64,000 bases of DNA from NCBI RefSeq assembly GCF_039975415.1, contig NZ_JBDWHD010000002.1. The stretch is one strand, 5' to 3'. The translations under genes were made by a program, and so were the position numbers. Numbering within the stretch: position 1 is the stretch's first letter; every line of letters starts with the position of its first letter. A model generated the notes under the pieces. The model was not told the origin of the DNA, did not search any database, and saw nothing but the letters and a program-made list of their open reading frames with translations. Origin of the DNA: Ascidiaceihabitans sp039975415 (GTDB lineage Bacteria > Pseudomonadota > Alphaproteobacteria > Rhodobacterales > Rhodobacteraceae). Of this stretch, positions 16,623 to 25,181 are shown piece by piece.

Positions 16623-17717
16623 TCAACGCACCCAAGTCGTGACTGTGTCCGGACCAATCATTTGCGTACCGCTTAGGGTAAACCTACGGGCCTCTTGTAG
16701 ATGCACCAGCCCCAAAGCCCCCATGTTCGGAAGGCCTTCAGCCCCGATCGTCATGCCTGCAGTGAAGGTGATAAGGCGGTCCACCAGATCATTTTCGATC
16801 AGCGTTGCGGCCAACGCACTGCCACCTTCACAAAATACGCGGGTCAGCCCATGGCCACCCAATTGTGCCATGGCATCATCCATATCCAGCTGTGTGCCTG
16901 ACGCGCGGCACGACAAAAGCGTGGCCCCCAAATCCGCCCACGTGCGTTGCAGCGTCTTGTCTGCATCTTTGCCGTGGCACAAGATCAACGGTGTTTCCTT
17001 GGCAGTCCGCGCCAGCGTTCCCATCAAGGGCAGGTCAAGGCGACGCGAAATGACCACACGCGTGGGCTGGTGATCCACCCCCATATCACGCACTGTCAAC
17101 GACGGATCGTCATGGCGTGCAGTGCCACCGCCGACCATCACAGCATCATGACGGGCCCGCATCACATGCACCATGCGGCGCGACTGGGCCCCTGTGATCC
17201 ACTGACTTTCGCCTGATGCAGTGGCAATACGTCCGTCAACGCTGGATGCCAGTTTCAGCGTCACCATAGGGCGGCCCATCACTGTACGCCGCAAAAACCC
17301 GTCGTGATCGGCAAACGCCTGATCCCCCAAAAGTCCTGTTTCAACAACAATCCCTGCGTCACGCAACATCTGAGCGCCCAACCCATCAACACGTGGGTCA
17401 CTGTCAGGAATGGCCATAACAACACGGGCGACCCCCGCATCAATCAATGCCTGGGCACAGGGCGGCGTTCTGCCGTGGTGTGCACAGGGTTCCAACGTCA
17501 CAAAAACATCTGCGCCGCGCGCGGCATCACCGGCTTGGGCCAAGGCCATAGGTTCCGCATGGGGCACGCCGCCCTCTTGCGTCCAGCCGCGCCCGACGAT
17601 CCGCCCGCCAGACACAATAACGCAGCCCACAGCCGGGTTGGGCCATGTGCGTCCTTGTCCGCGCCGCCCCAAAGACAGGGCCAGCGCCATGTAGCGTGTG
17701 TCGGACGCTTGCGTCAC
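16623..17717 (-). CDS. ribD: Bifunctional riboflavin deaminase/reductase RibD
   Basis: A 364-residue two-domain enzyme for the second and third steps of riboflavin synthesis. The N-terminal deaminase holds the zinc site: VPHAEPMALAQAG and TLEPCAHHGRTPPCAQAL. The C-terminal reductase starts at MVTLKLASSVDGRIA and includes GGGTARHDDPSLTVR. The start is GTG at 17717, overlapping the nrdR stop (GTGA), consistent with coupled translation of nrdR-ribD. The rest of the riboflavin genes lie about 5 kb away beyond the capsule block, on the same strand. Confidence 0.96.
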   Translation of the reverse strand: MTQASDTRYMALALSLGRRGQGRTWPNPAVGCVIVSGGRIVGRGWTQEGGVPHAEPMALAQAGDAARGADVFVTLEPCAHHGRTPPCAQALIDAGVARVVMAIPDSDPRVDGLGAQMLRDAGIVVETGLLGDQAFADHDGFLRRTVMGRPMVTLKLASSVDGRIATASGESQWITGAQSRRMVHVMRARHDAVMVGGGTARHDDPSLTVRDMGVDHQPTRVVISRRLDLPLMGTLARTAKETPLILCHGKDADKTLQRTWADLGATLLSCRASGTQLDMDDAMAQLGGHGLTRVFCEGGSALAATLIENDLVDRLITFTAGMTIGAEGLPNMGALGLVHLQEARRFTLSGTQMIGPDTVTTWVR

Positions 17718-18184
17718 TCGTCCGCGGACGTTTCAGGTGGGCGCAGTTCTGCTACGAACTTGTCGAAATCGTCTGCCGCCTGAAAGTTCTTGTAAACACT
17801 TGCAAAACGCACGTAAGCGACTGTGTCGATGCGGTTCAGCGCTTCCATTACGATCTCGCCGATCTGCTTTGAACCGATGTCAGTTTCGCCCATGCTTTCC
17901 AGACGCCGCACAATCCCCGAGATCATCTGATCAATCCGTTCCGGATCGATTGGCCGCTTCTGCATGGAGATCCGGATGGAGCGTTCCAGTTTATCGCGAT
18001 CAAAATCTTCGCGTTTTCCATTGGTTTTGATCACAACCAAATCGCGCAATTGCACGCGTTCATAGGTGGTGAAACGCCCGCCACATGCAGGGCAAAACCG
18101 CCGCCGCCGGATCGAAACGTGATCCTCCGCTGGGCGACTGTCTTTTACTTGAGTATCGATATTTCCACAAAATGGGCAGCGCAT
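17714..18184 (-). CDS. nrdR: Transcriptional repressor NrdR
   Basis: A 156-residue ATP-cone repressor of ribonucleotide reductase genes. The zinc ribbon is MRCPFCGN at the start and FCPACGGRFTT about 30 residues on. The ATP cone covers about residues 49-139 (LVVIKTNGKREDFDRDKLER). No nrd genes are nearby, which is usual because NrdR acts at distant sites. A perfect DnaA box (18238-18246) lies about 54 bp upstream of the ATG. The gene heads the nrdR-ribD pair. Confidence 0.96.
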   Translation of the reverse strand: MRCPFCGNIDTQVKDSRPAEDHVSIRRRRFCPACGGRFTTYERVQLRDLVVIKTNGKREDFDRDKLERSIRISMQKRPIDPERIDQMISGIVRRLESMGETDIGSKQIGEIVMEALNRIDTVAYVRFASVYKNFQAADDFDKFVAELRPPETSADE

Positions 18185-18237
18185 TGGCCGTTCCCCTATT
18201 CTATAAGTCCCGCCTGATTGTGGGGTTCGCGCCCCAC

Positions 18238-18246
18238 TTATCCACA
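18238..18246 (+). promoter_or_regulatory. DnaA box upstream of nrdR
   Basis: TTATCCACA is the exact DnaA consensus box, in the gap between yjbQ and nrdR, about 54 bp before the nrdR ATG. DnaA is known to regulate nucleotide-reduction genes in several bacteria; control of nrdR here is an inference. Confidence 0.5.
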
Positions 18247-18304
18247 GTTATAGGCCAACCGCTAGGATTTGGGTAGGGGGGAAATACACCCCCAAAATAA
18301 GGGA

Positions 18305-18718
18305 TTAGCTGCTGGCGAAAAAAGCAGCAATGCGGCGCAAATGCGGGGCCGTGCGATGTTCAAAAAGGTAGATGCCTTGCCATGTTCCCAATCGTAAAAC
18401 ACCGTTCTGGACCGGAATGCCAAGCGACACAGGCAGCATTGCAGCCTTGATATGGGCAGGCATATCATCTGGCCCCTCGTACGTGTGTTGAAGATAGGCC
18501 ATGGAGGGATCTGTAGTCGGCGGTACCAACCGCGCAAAGAATGCCTGCAGATCGGACTGCACTTCGGGATCGGCATTTTCCTGAATAACCAGCGACGCAG
18601 ACGTATGTTGCACCATAAGCGTCAGCAGCCCGTCACGGCGGGGCACCCAACGCGCCACGTTTGTTGTAAATTCGTATAGGCCAGCGCCCTGTGTTGGCAC
18701 GTCAAAGGTGGTTTGCAT
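18305..18718 (-). CDS. YjbQ-family protein (UPF0047)
   Basis: A 137-residue protein of the YjbQ family, some members of which show weak thiamine-phosphate synthase activity; the physiological role is unsettled. The typical features are LMVQHTSASLVIQENADP in the middle, DMPAHIKAAMLPVSLGIPV, and GTWQGIYLFEHR near the end. The His residues in these motifs form the metal-like site of the fold. The ATG at 18718 gives the family start (MQTTFDV); an ATG three codons upstream is possible. A weak G5-C5 hairpin lies downstream, before nrdR. Confidence 0.88.
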   Translation of the reverse strand: MQTTFDVPTQGAGLYEFTTNVARWVPRRDGLLTLMVQHTSASLVIQENADPEVQSDLQAFFARLVPPTTDPSMAYLQHTYEGPDDMPAHIKAAMLPVSLGIPVQNGVLRLGTWQGIYLFEHRTAPHLRRIAAFFASS

Positions 18719-18762
18719 AGCGCCCATTGTGTCCACGACGCCTGACAGGCGCAAGGCCGCTG

Positions 18763-19161
18763 TTACTTTGTAGACCGCGTAAATGCGTCCCGGCAATACC
18801 GCCGCGCAACAGCTGAGGTTCGGCTTAGGCCAACCGCATCCACCTTCAGCGTCAGCCCGTTTTCAACCTTTGGCACCGAAGTGCCGTTTGTGGTAAACAC
18901 AACGCCTTTGCGACCTGACGCTGTTCGGGCAGGCCCCCGCGGGCTGCGCACATAGATGCGTGTGGTTTCCGACAGGCCCTGACGGTTTTCAATATAGCTG
19001 GCAGCAGCACACCAAAACTCTGCGGCAGCCATGTTTTGGCCTTGAATGACCTCAAAGTCAGATGCGTTCAACGCATTGATCTGAAACCTTTTTTCTTCAC
19101 CCACAGTCGCGGCAAGCCCCATTGCAGGGCTCATCGCCAGTACCAACAGAATATGTCTCAT
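18763..19161 (-). CDS. Small secreted Cys-pair protein, paralogue 1
   Basis: A 132-residue protein with a signal peptide (MRHILLVLAMSPAMGLAA). The mature part shares a pattern with the next two genes: an F-x-[VI] start, FWCAAASY, RIYVRSPRG, KGVVFTT, then RRYCRDAF near the end. Two Cys remain after the signal peptide, one in each conserved block, so an intramolecular disulfide in the periplasm is plausible. This copy is the most diverged of the three: the AGASL-x-V-x-HA block is replaced. No named family is recognised and no function is assigned. Confidence 0.78.
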   Translation of the reverse strand: MRHILLVLAMSPAMGLAATVGEEKRFQINALNASDFEVIQGQNMAAAEFWCAAASYIENRQGLSETTRIYVRSPRGPARTASGRKGVVFTTNGTSVPKVENGLTLKVDAVGLSRTSAVARRYCRDAFTRSTK

Positions 19162-19229
19162 GCTGAATGCCTCCTGCGCAATGAGGTAGGGCAGCCTTCA
19201 CAAAAGTCACGCTGCAGTTCCCGCACCTG

Positions 19230-19625
19230 TTACCGCGAGTTGGTAATCCGAGCATCGTGACAGAATTGATAGGCGTGGTTAACAGACAGGCTGCTGCCGG
19301 CGCTGCGCAACGAACTGCCAACGATCAAAACCGACCCACTGCCCCCGTCACGGCCTTTGAGCGCGAACACCACGGGACCGCGTTTCGATGTGCGCGGTTG
19401 GTCCACGACAAGGCGTTCACTGCCCCGCGCACCCAAAACATCCTGTGCGTAATCAGAGGCGGCACACCACATCCCGCGCGCCCCTTGGCCTTCGCCATTG
19501 GAAATACTGAAGCTGTTGCCTTGTGCGGGTGTCACCACCACGCGGTTTTCGGCACGAAACGTCTGGGCTTGTGCGGGTACGGTCAGGATCGCTGTCGCGA
19601 CAAGAGCTGAAAGAACTGTCTTCAT
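19230..19625 (-). CDS. Small secreted Cys-pair protein, paralogue 2
   Basis: A 131-residue protein with a clear signal peptide ending AQAQ near residue 21. The mature protein contains ARGMWCAASDYA, LVVDQPRTSKRGPVVF, AGSSLSVNHAYQFCHD. The first two blocks and the last match paralogue 3 well and paralogue 1 more loosely. Two Cys are kept at equivalent positions. It starts 20 bp after the stop of paralogue 3, on the same strand, so the copies probably share a transcript. Function unknown; extracytoplasmic location is inferred from the signal peptide. Confidence 0.8.
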   Translation of the reverse strand: MKTVLSALVATAILTVPAQAQTFRAENRVVVTPAQGNSFSISNGEGQGARGMWCAASDYAQDVLGARGSERLVVDQPRTSKRGPVVFALKGRDGGSGSVLIVGSSLRSAGSSLSVNHAYQFCHDARITNSR

Positions 19626-19645
19626 TTGTTTAGACCTTTCGAAAT

Positions 19646-20050
19646 TTAAAAATTGTTATCCGGAAAAACATCGTAGTCGCGGCAAAACTGCAGCGCGTGG
19701 ATGACTGGCAAACTGGCACCGGCGCGACGCACTGTCACAGACACGCTTTGTATTGGGTTTTCTGGCGCCTGCGTGGTGAACACGACACCCTTTCCAGAAT
19801 TTTGGGTCACGCTTGAGCCGCGCGGCATATCCACATAAAGGCGCCCTTTGTCCTGACCCAACGTATAGACAGCATACCGCGCAGCGGCACACCACATGCC
19901 ACGCGCCCCCTCTCCGCGGGCTTCAATGACTTCGAACTGGGTCGCGGACACCGGGTTCACTGTCAGGCCGGGGTCAAAATAAAACCCGTTCGCCCCCGCA
20001 TTCAGAGGGGCAAGGGCAAGTATTGTAGCAGTTAGGTATCTTAACGGCAT
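19646..20050 (-). CDS. Small secreted Cys-pair protein, paralogue 3
   Basis: A 134-residue protein with a short signal peptide ending near ANA at residue 20. It has the best-kept version of the shared pattern: FEVIEARGEGARGMWCAAA, LYVDMPRGSS, GKGVVFTTQ, AGASLPVIHALQFCRDYD. It is the first gene of the tandem trio in transcription order. Both Cys are present. No membrane segment is seen after the signal peptide. Gene duplication followed by divergence explains the trio; what the proteins bind or do cannot be told from the sequence. Confidence 0.8.
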   Translation of the reverse strand: MPLRYLTATILALAPLNAGANGFYFDPGLTVNPVSATQFEVIEARGEGARGMWCAAARYAVYTLGQDKGRLYVDMPRGSSVTQNSGKGVVFTTQAPENPIQSVSVTVRRAGASLPVIHALQFCRDYDVFPDNNF

Positions 20051-20120
20051 GACTGTATCCTTTGCGTCTTAGACACATATAGGGTGGGTTTTGTTCACGC
20101 CCAAATCACGAGACAGTGGG

Positions 20121-20570
20121 TCAAAACCCGTTTTTCAAAAACCGCCCGCGCAGTTCAGCATCTGGAACCATGCAGGTGTCGTACCGTCCGAACACCCGAA
20201 ATCTGTTGCGGCGTATGGTTTTGTACAGGGGGGATTTAATCCAAGCAGGTAGAAAACGTGCGGCCCCCAACGCTTTCCAAGGCCAATTCAATTCCTGCAT
20301 AGCCATCGAAAAGGCGTCCAGCTCTTGATGGATTTGCCCGTCTACAATCACCAGATTGGTTTCAAAATCCGTAAGCGCCAGATTAAGCGCCGCATAAAGC
20401 CGTTGCCCCAACGGCGACTGTGCTGTCACAAAATTGAATGCGCCATTGCGTCGATACATGAAGCGGAAAAAGCCTGAGCACAAAACGCATTCTGCATCAA
20501 AGACGATCAGGTCTTTGCCAGCCAGTTCCACAGCCAAAGCATCAGGAAGGGTAGAGCGCGGTTTTTCCAT
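20121..20570 (-). CDS. DUF393 (DCC) thiol-disulfide-like protein
   Basis: A 149-residue protein of the DUF393/DCC family. The family motif is FDAECVLCSGFFRF near residues 30-43, a D-x-x-C-x-x-C arrangement reminiscent of thioredoxin active sites, and RFRVFGRYDTCMVPDAELR near the end holds the second conserved block. The ATG at 20570 (MEKPRS) is preferred over a TTG upstream. It stands alone between the rpoD terminator and the secreted trio. Redox activity is suggested by the Cys pair but not established for the family. Confidence 0.85.
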   Translation of the reverse strand: MEKPRSTLPDALAVELAGKDLIVFDAECVLCSGFFRFMYRRNGAFNFVTAQSPLGQRLYAALNLALTDFETNLVIVDGQIHQELDAFSMAMQELNWPWKALGAARFLPAWIKSPLYKTIRRNRFRVFGRYDTCMVPDAELRGRFLKNGF

Positions 20571-20589
20571 ACACCCGATATATGACAAA

Positions 20590-20615
20590 GCGCCGCCTCT
20601 TTACAGAGACGGCGC
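20590..20615 (-). terminator. rpoD terminator
   Basis: On the minus strand GCGCCGTCTCT and AGAGGCGGCGC form an 11-bp stem with one T-G pair and a 4-nt loop, followed by TTTGTC. It lies about 35 bp after the rpoD stop. The T-run is short, but the stem is strong. Confidence 0.65.
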
Positions 20616-20648
20616 CAATGTGTCGCAGACCTTCAGATATACGTGCAG

Positions 20649-22634
20649 TTACTGATCCAGGAAGGATCGCAATTTGCGCGAACGGCTTGGGTGCTTCAAT
20701 TTACGCAGCGCCTTCGCCTCAATCTGACGAATACGTTCGCGTGTCACAGAGAACTGCTGCCCCACTTCTTCCAAAGTATGGTCCGTGTTCATGCCAATAC
20801 CGAAACGCATACGCAAAACGCGTTCTTCGCGTGGCGTCAGGGATGCCAGAACCCGTGTTGTGGTTTCTTTGAGGTTTTCTTGGATGGCAGAATCCAACGG
20901 TAGAACCGCGTTTTTGTCTTCGATGAAATCGCCCAATTGGCTGTCTTCTTCGTCGCCAATCGGGGTTTCCAAGGAAATCGGTTCCTTGGCGATTTTCATC
21001 ACCTTGCGGACTTTTTCCAAAGGCATTTGCAGCTTTTCGGCCAATTCCTCAGGTGTGGGTTCGCGACCAATTTCGTGCAACATCTGACGCCCTGTACGCA
21101 CAAGTTTGTTGATCGTTTCGATCATATGCACAGGGATACGGATGGTGCGGGCTTGGTCAGCAATAGAACGCGTGATCGCCTGACGGATCCACCATGTGGC
21201 GTAGGTCGAGAATTTGTAACCACGGCGATATTCGAACTTGTCCACGGCCTTCATCAGGCCAATGTTCCCTTCCTGAATAAGATCAAGGAATTGCAAACCG
21301 CGGTTGGTATATTTTTTGGCGATCGAAATAACCAGACGCAGGTTCGCTTCGACCATTTCTTTCTTGGCCTGACGGGCTTCTTTTTCGCCTTTCTGAACCT
21401 GCTGCACGATGCGGCGGAATTCGGAAATATCAAGACCAACGTACTGACCAACTTGGGCCATATCTGTGCGCAGCTCTTCAACTTTTTCAGCAGAGCGTTC
21501 GATAAACATCTGCCAGCCACGGCCCGCCTTTTGGCCCATTTCTTCAAGCCAGTTGGGGTCAAGTTCACGACCACGATAAGCATCGACAAATTCGCGGCGG
21601 TTGATACGCGCTTGGTCAGCCAACTTCACGATGGAGCTGTCGATTTGCATGATGCGACGGTTGATGCCGTAAAGCTGGTCAATCAAAGCTTCGATACGGT
21701 TGTTGTGCAGGTGCAATTCGTTCACCAGCAAAACGATTTCGGAGCGCAGCTTTTGGTAGGTGCCTTCGTCTTTGGCAGAAAACGACCCATCTTCGTTCAA
21801 GGTCGCAGAAATCCGGCTGTCTTGCATTTCAGACAACAGTTCATAATCGTGTGCGATGACTTCAAGCGTTTCTAAAACCTGCGGCTTCAGTGCAGCTTCC
21901 ATCGCAGCCAGCGACATGTTGGCCTGTTCGTCTTCATCGTCATCATCGTCGTCATTTGATGCAATCGGGTTGCCGTCGGCATCCAGTTCCTGCTTCTTTT
22001 CACTTTCGGCTGCGGGGGCCGCGCCTGCAACTGGAACAACAGGCGTGGTTTCTTCTTCCTCGCCCATCTGGTTTCCAAAAGTCGCTTCCAGATCAATCAC
22101 GTCACGCAGCAAAATATCTTCGGACAAAAGTTCGTCGCGCCAGATGGTGATCGCTTGGAAGGTCAACGGGCTTTCGCACAGGCCCGCAATCATCGTGTTG
22201 CGGCCGGCCTCGATCCGTTTCGCAATTGCGATTTCGCCTTCACGCGACAGCAGCTCAACGCTGCCCATTTCCCGCAGATACATCCGTACGGGGTCGTCAG
22301 TGCGGTCCAGCTTTTCCTGACCCGTAGAGCCGAGCGTCAGATCGCGCGTGCCTTCCGTGGTGACCAGATCGGTGGCGCCTTTGGCTTCTTCTTCTTCCGC
22401 GTCTTCATCTTCGATAATGTTGATGCCCATCTCGGATAGCATCGACATAACATCTTCGATTTGCTCGGAGCTTACCTGATCAGGGGGCAAGACGGTGTTC
22501 AGCTGATCATAGGTGATGTAGCCCTTTTCACGGGCTTCACCGATCATCTTTTTGACGGCGGCTTGGCTCATGTCCAGGGACATTTCAGCGTCTTCACCAT
22601 CGCGTTTTGCGTCGTCGTTGTCTTTCGCGGCCAT
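20649..22634 (-). CDS. rpoD: RNA polymerase primary sigma factor (sigma-70)
   Basis: A 661-residue housekeeping sigma factor. Region 1.1 is present at the N-terminus, then region 1.2 (DPVRMYLREMGSVELL), the large acidic non-conserved region (a Asp-rich run near residues 230-238), region 2 with the -10 recognition helices (FSTYATWWIRQAITRSI), region 3 (PTPEELAEKLQ), and region 4 with the -35 helix-turn-helix (VTRERIRQIEAKALRKLK). ATG at 22634 gives the expected start. dnaG lies upstream on the same strand, as in the macromolecular synthesis operon of other bacteria, but without rpsU. Six GANTC sites cluster around the promoter region. Confidence 0.98.
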   Translation of the reverse strand: MAAKDNDDAKRDGEDAEMSLDMSQAAVKKMIGEAREKGYITYDQLNTVLPPDQVSSEQIEDVMSMLSEMGINIIEDEDAEEEEAKGATDLVTTEGTRDLTLGSTGQEKLDRTDDPVRMYLREMGSVELLSREGEIAIAKRIEAGRNTMIAGLCESPLTFQAITIWRDELLSEDILLRDVIDLEATFGNQMGEEEETTPVVPVAGAAPAAESEKKQELDADGNPIASNDDDDDDEDEQANMSLAAMEAALKPQVLETLEVIAHDYELLSEMQDSRISATLNEDGSFSAKDEGTYQKLRSEIVLLVNELHLHNNRIEALIDQLYGINRRIMQIDSSIVKLADQARINRREFVDAYRGRELDPNWLEEMGQKAGRGWQMFIERSAEKVEELRTDMAQVGQYVGLDISEFRRIVQQVQKGEKEARQAKKEMVEANLRLVISIAKKYTNRGLQFLDLIQEGNIGLMKAVDKFEYRRGYKFSTYATWWIRQAITRSIADQARTIRIPVHMIETINKLVRTGRQMLHEIGREPTPEELAEKLQMPLEKVRKVMKIAKEPISLETPIGDEEDSQLGDFIEDKNAVLPLDSAIQENLKETTTRVLASLTPREERVLRMRFGIGMNTDHTLEEVGQQFSVTRERIRQIEAKALRKLKHPSRSRKLRSFLDQ

Positions 22635-22665
22635 ACGTCATGCTCCTAACAAGGGCGCCCCAAGT

Positions 22666-22808
22666 GATTCGCGGATCGAATCAGTTAGAGAATCATTCAC
22701 GCCTTCGGGTGATTCGGCCACCCGTTTACCGTCTTTTTCCTAAGGAAACCTACCCAAATGTCACGAAAATCGTTAACTCGGGCCGGATTTTGAAAACCGA
22801 ATCGAATC
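22666..22808. promoter_or_regulatory. GANTC cluster in the rpoD upstream region
   Basis: GANTC, the target of the CcrM methyltransferase in alphaproteobacteria, occurs at 22666, 22678, 22690, 22711, 22799 and 22804. The first three are spaced exactly 12 bp apart, and the last two are adjacent at the end of dnaG. The first four fall in the 138-bp gap before rpoD, which also holds a 6-bp hairpin (CGGGTG/CACCCG, 22706-22724). Confidence 0.5.
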
Positions 22809-24779
22809 CATCAGCGTTTCAAAGGCGCTGCGTTCATCGCGGCTGATGCGGGCGCCGTTCTGGCCCACATCGAATTCTCCACTGTCTTCTGTGTCGCTGC
22901 GCACGGCTTGTTGTGCTGCTTTTGCGGCCTGGCTGAGCCGCCATGTGACCCCTTCATCGGCCACGCCCGTTAAATCTTCTGCCGCATCGGCAATCTCTGC
23001 ATCCAGTCCACGGGCCGCTTCAAGTTTCGCGAGTTCCTCAGCCACGGTCAGTCGGGCCTTTTCAACATCGCCGGGTGTTCGGATGCACGGGACGATTGCG
23101 ACATGGCTGGCATTCAGAAGATTATCAAGGGCATCCGGCCCCAGTGCGCCGTATATATTTTCACGCAACACCTCTGCATCGCGCCCTGCACAGCGCAGAA
23201 TCACGTCCCGCAAGATGCGGTGGTCCTCGTCACGACACAGCATATTCTCGATGCCCGTCTCAAAATCCTCGATCACAGCAGGGGTCGTGATCAGCGCGGC
23301 CAAAATAACAGCTTCACGCAAATGCGCATCAATCGTGTCATCTTGTGCGCGGCCAACCAATGCCGACGATTTGGTCGTTGGCATAAAGCTATGAGTCTGT
23401 TCCCACGTGTTGGCACCCGCGCCCTTGCGACCAAACCCTTTGCCGGAAAAGCCGCCTTTGCCGCCACGCGGTGCCCCGCCGCTGTTGCCGCGTTTGGGAT
23501 TGAACAAGTCCCAACGCATGTCTTTGATCGCTTGCCCGTAATGCCCCCGGATGGACGGGTCCTTGATCAGTTTGATCTTTTCACGCAGCGCTTTGTCCAA
23601 CCCCGCCTTGCGCTCAGGGCTGTCAAAGACTTTGCCTTCGGTTTCGCGCTGCCACAGCAGATTGACCATCGGCATGGCTTCGTCCAACAGCTTTTGCAGC
23701 GCAGGCGCACCATGGGCCTTAAGCAGATCATCGGGGTCCTGACCGTCTGGCATGATGGCAAACCGCAAAGACTGCCCCGCTTCTAGCATTGGCAAAGCCA
23801 AATCGATCAACCGCATAGCCGCGCGCAGACCGGCCGTATCGCCATCCAGCGCGATGATCGGTTCGGGGGCAATGCGCCACATCATCTGCAACTGGCTTTC
23901 CGTAATGGCCGTGCCTAGCGGGGCAACACTGGCCCCAAAGCCGTATTCAGCCAGGGCAATCACATCCATGTACCCTTCTGCGACAATCAAAGGTTGACCT
24001 TTGCCAGCAGCAGTTCGCGCAGGCCCGTGGTTGTACAGGCTGCGCCCCTTATCGAATAGCTCTGTTTCGGGTGAGTTCAGGTATTTCGCATTGTCATTCG
24101 GGTCCATAGCGCGACCGCCAAAAGCGGTACACCGGCCACGGGCGTCACGGATTGGGAACATGATGCGCCCACGAAAAGTGTCGTAGGGCTTGCCGCCTTT
24201 CTGGCTGGGCTTGGCCAAACCAGCGGCCAGAATAAGATCGGGGGAGACACCTTTGGCAGTCAGGTGATCCCAAAGCCCTTGCCACGCGTCAGCTGCAAAT
24301 CCGATTTCCCAACGCGCCTGCGCTTCGCCATTCAAACCGCGCCGCTCCAGATAGTTTCGCGCGTCGGCTGCGGCACCTGTGTTCAAAGACATGCGGAAGA
24401 ATTTTACCGCTTGCTCCATGACATCAGCCAATTCCGTGCGATGATCGGATTTTTCCTGTGCCTTAGGATCACGGGCAGGCATCGGCATTCCGGCTTCGCC
24501 TGCCAGAATCTCAACCGCCTCCATGAAGCCTACATTTTCAGTTTCACGCACAAAGGAAATGGCGTCCCCTTTGGCCTGACAGCCGAAACAGTAATAATAC
24601 CCCTTTCGATCATCGACATGAAACGAAGCGCTTTTTTCCTGATGAAAGGGGCACGGGGCCCACATGTCGCCTTTGCCTTGGTTGGACTTGCGTGGATCCC
24701 ACATGACTTTGCGCCCGACCACTTGGGTCAGGCTGAGGCGTGTTCGCAGTTCATCAAGGAATCCGGGGGGCAGGCTCAT
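22773..24779 (-). CDS. dnaG: DNA primase
   Basis: A 668-residue primase that lays RNA primers at the replication fork with DnaB. The CHC2 zinc finger is CPFHQEKSASFHVDD followed by YYYCFGCQAKGD (residues about 40-70). The TOPRIM catalytic core has IVAEGYMDVIAL and IALDGDTAGLRA with the metal-binding acidic residues. A Gly-rich linker (about residues 430-455) joins it to the C-terminal DnaB-interaction domain, which is poorly conserved as usual. ATG at 24779 starts the conserved MSLPPGFLDELRTRLSL. It is upstream of rpoD and in the same orientation. Confidence 0.98.
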   Translation of the reverse strand: MSLPPGFLDELRTRLSLTQVVGRKVMWDPRKSNQGKGDMWAPCPFHQEKSASFHVDDRKGYYYCFGCQAKGDAISFVRETENVGFMEAVEILAGEAGMPMPARDPKAQEKSDHRTELADVMEQAVKFFRMSLNTGAAADARNYLERRGLNGEAQARWEIGFAADAWQGLWDHLTAKGVSPDLILAAGLAKPSQKGGKPYDTFRGRIMFPIRDARGRCTAFGGRAMDPNDNAKYLNSPETELFDKGRSLYNHGPARTAAGKGQPLIVAEGYMDVIALAEYGFGASVAPLGTAITESQLQMMWRIAPEPIIALDGDTAGLRAAMRLIDLALPMLEAGQSLRFAIMPDGQDPDDLLKAHGAPALQKLLDEAMPMVNLLWQRETEGKVFDSPERKAGLDKALREKIKLIKDPSIRGHYGQAIKDMRWDLFNPKRGNSGGAPRGGKGGFSGKGFGRKGAGANTWEQTHSFMPTTKSSALVGRAQDDTIDAHLREAVILAALITTPAVIEDFETGIENMLCRDEDHRILRDVILRCAGRDAEVLRENIYGALGPDALDNLLNASHVAIVPCIRTPGDVEKARLTVAEELAKLEAARGLDAEIADAAEDLTGVADEGVTWRLSQAAKAAQQAVRSDTEDSGEFDVGQNGARISRDERSAFETLMDSIRFSKSGPS

Positions 24780-24829
24780 AGCTTATATATTGGGGCGCAC
24801 AGCGCCAGAGTCGAGTCCAGCCCAAGCAT

Positions 24830-25141
24830 TTAAGAGCCGATGCACGCGGTCTTCCATTGCGCACCCAAATCGGTGTTTTTTAGATCACGGCGTTTGACGT
24901 CATATATGGGACCGGCCAGCACAGGCACAATGTTGTTGTATTTCTCGGGCCACTCGGGGTTCGTCGCGGCAATTGCTTCGACCACATTGGCCTCTTTGAC
25001 GCGATCAATACGGGCTTGCTGGATGGCCGCGACCACTTCGGCTTGATATGTGCAATCTTGTTCTTTGCTTTGGTTGGCAACCGCAGTCGTGGCTGTGGTA
25101 GCTGTCAGGGCAAAAGCTGTGGCAATCATAAAGGCGCGCAT
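24830..25141 (-). CDS. Small secreted protein, unknown function
   Basis: A 103-residue protein with a signal peptide (hydrophobic residues 4-20, cleavage near AVA-NQ). The mature part is about 80 residues, with one Cys near its start (DCTYQAEV) and one near its end (KTACIGS), which could pair. The middle is helical and polar, with EWPEKYNNIVPVLAGPIYD. It lies 40 bp after soxG on the same strand and may be co-transcribed with the sarcosine oxidase genes. I do not recognise a family. Confidence 0.72.
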   Translation of the reverse strand: MRAFMIATAFALTATTATTAVANQSKEQDCTYQAEVVAAIQQARIDRVKEANVVEAIAATNPEWPEKYNNIVPVLAGPIYDVKRRDLKNTDLGAQWKTACIGS

Positions 25142-25181
25142 GGGTGTCTCCGGTCACAGGAAGGGAATCGTTTTTCCCAAC

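Noticed and set aside
20937..21875. Plus-strand frame of 312 codons inside rpoD.
   Set aside because: Antisense of the sigma factor regions; the translation is Phe/Leu/Asn-rich without known motifs.
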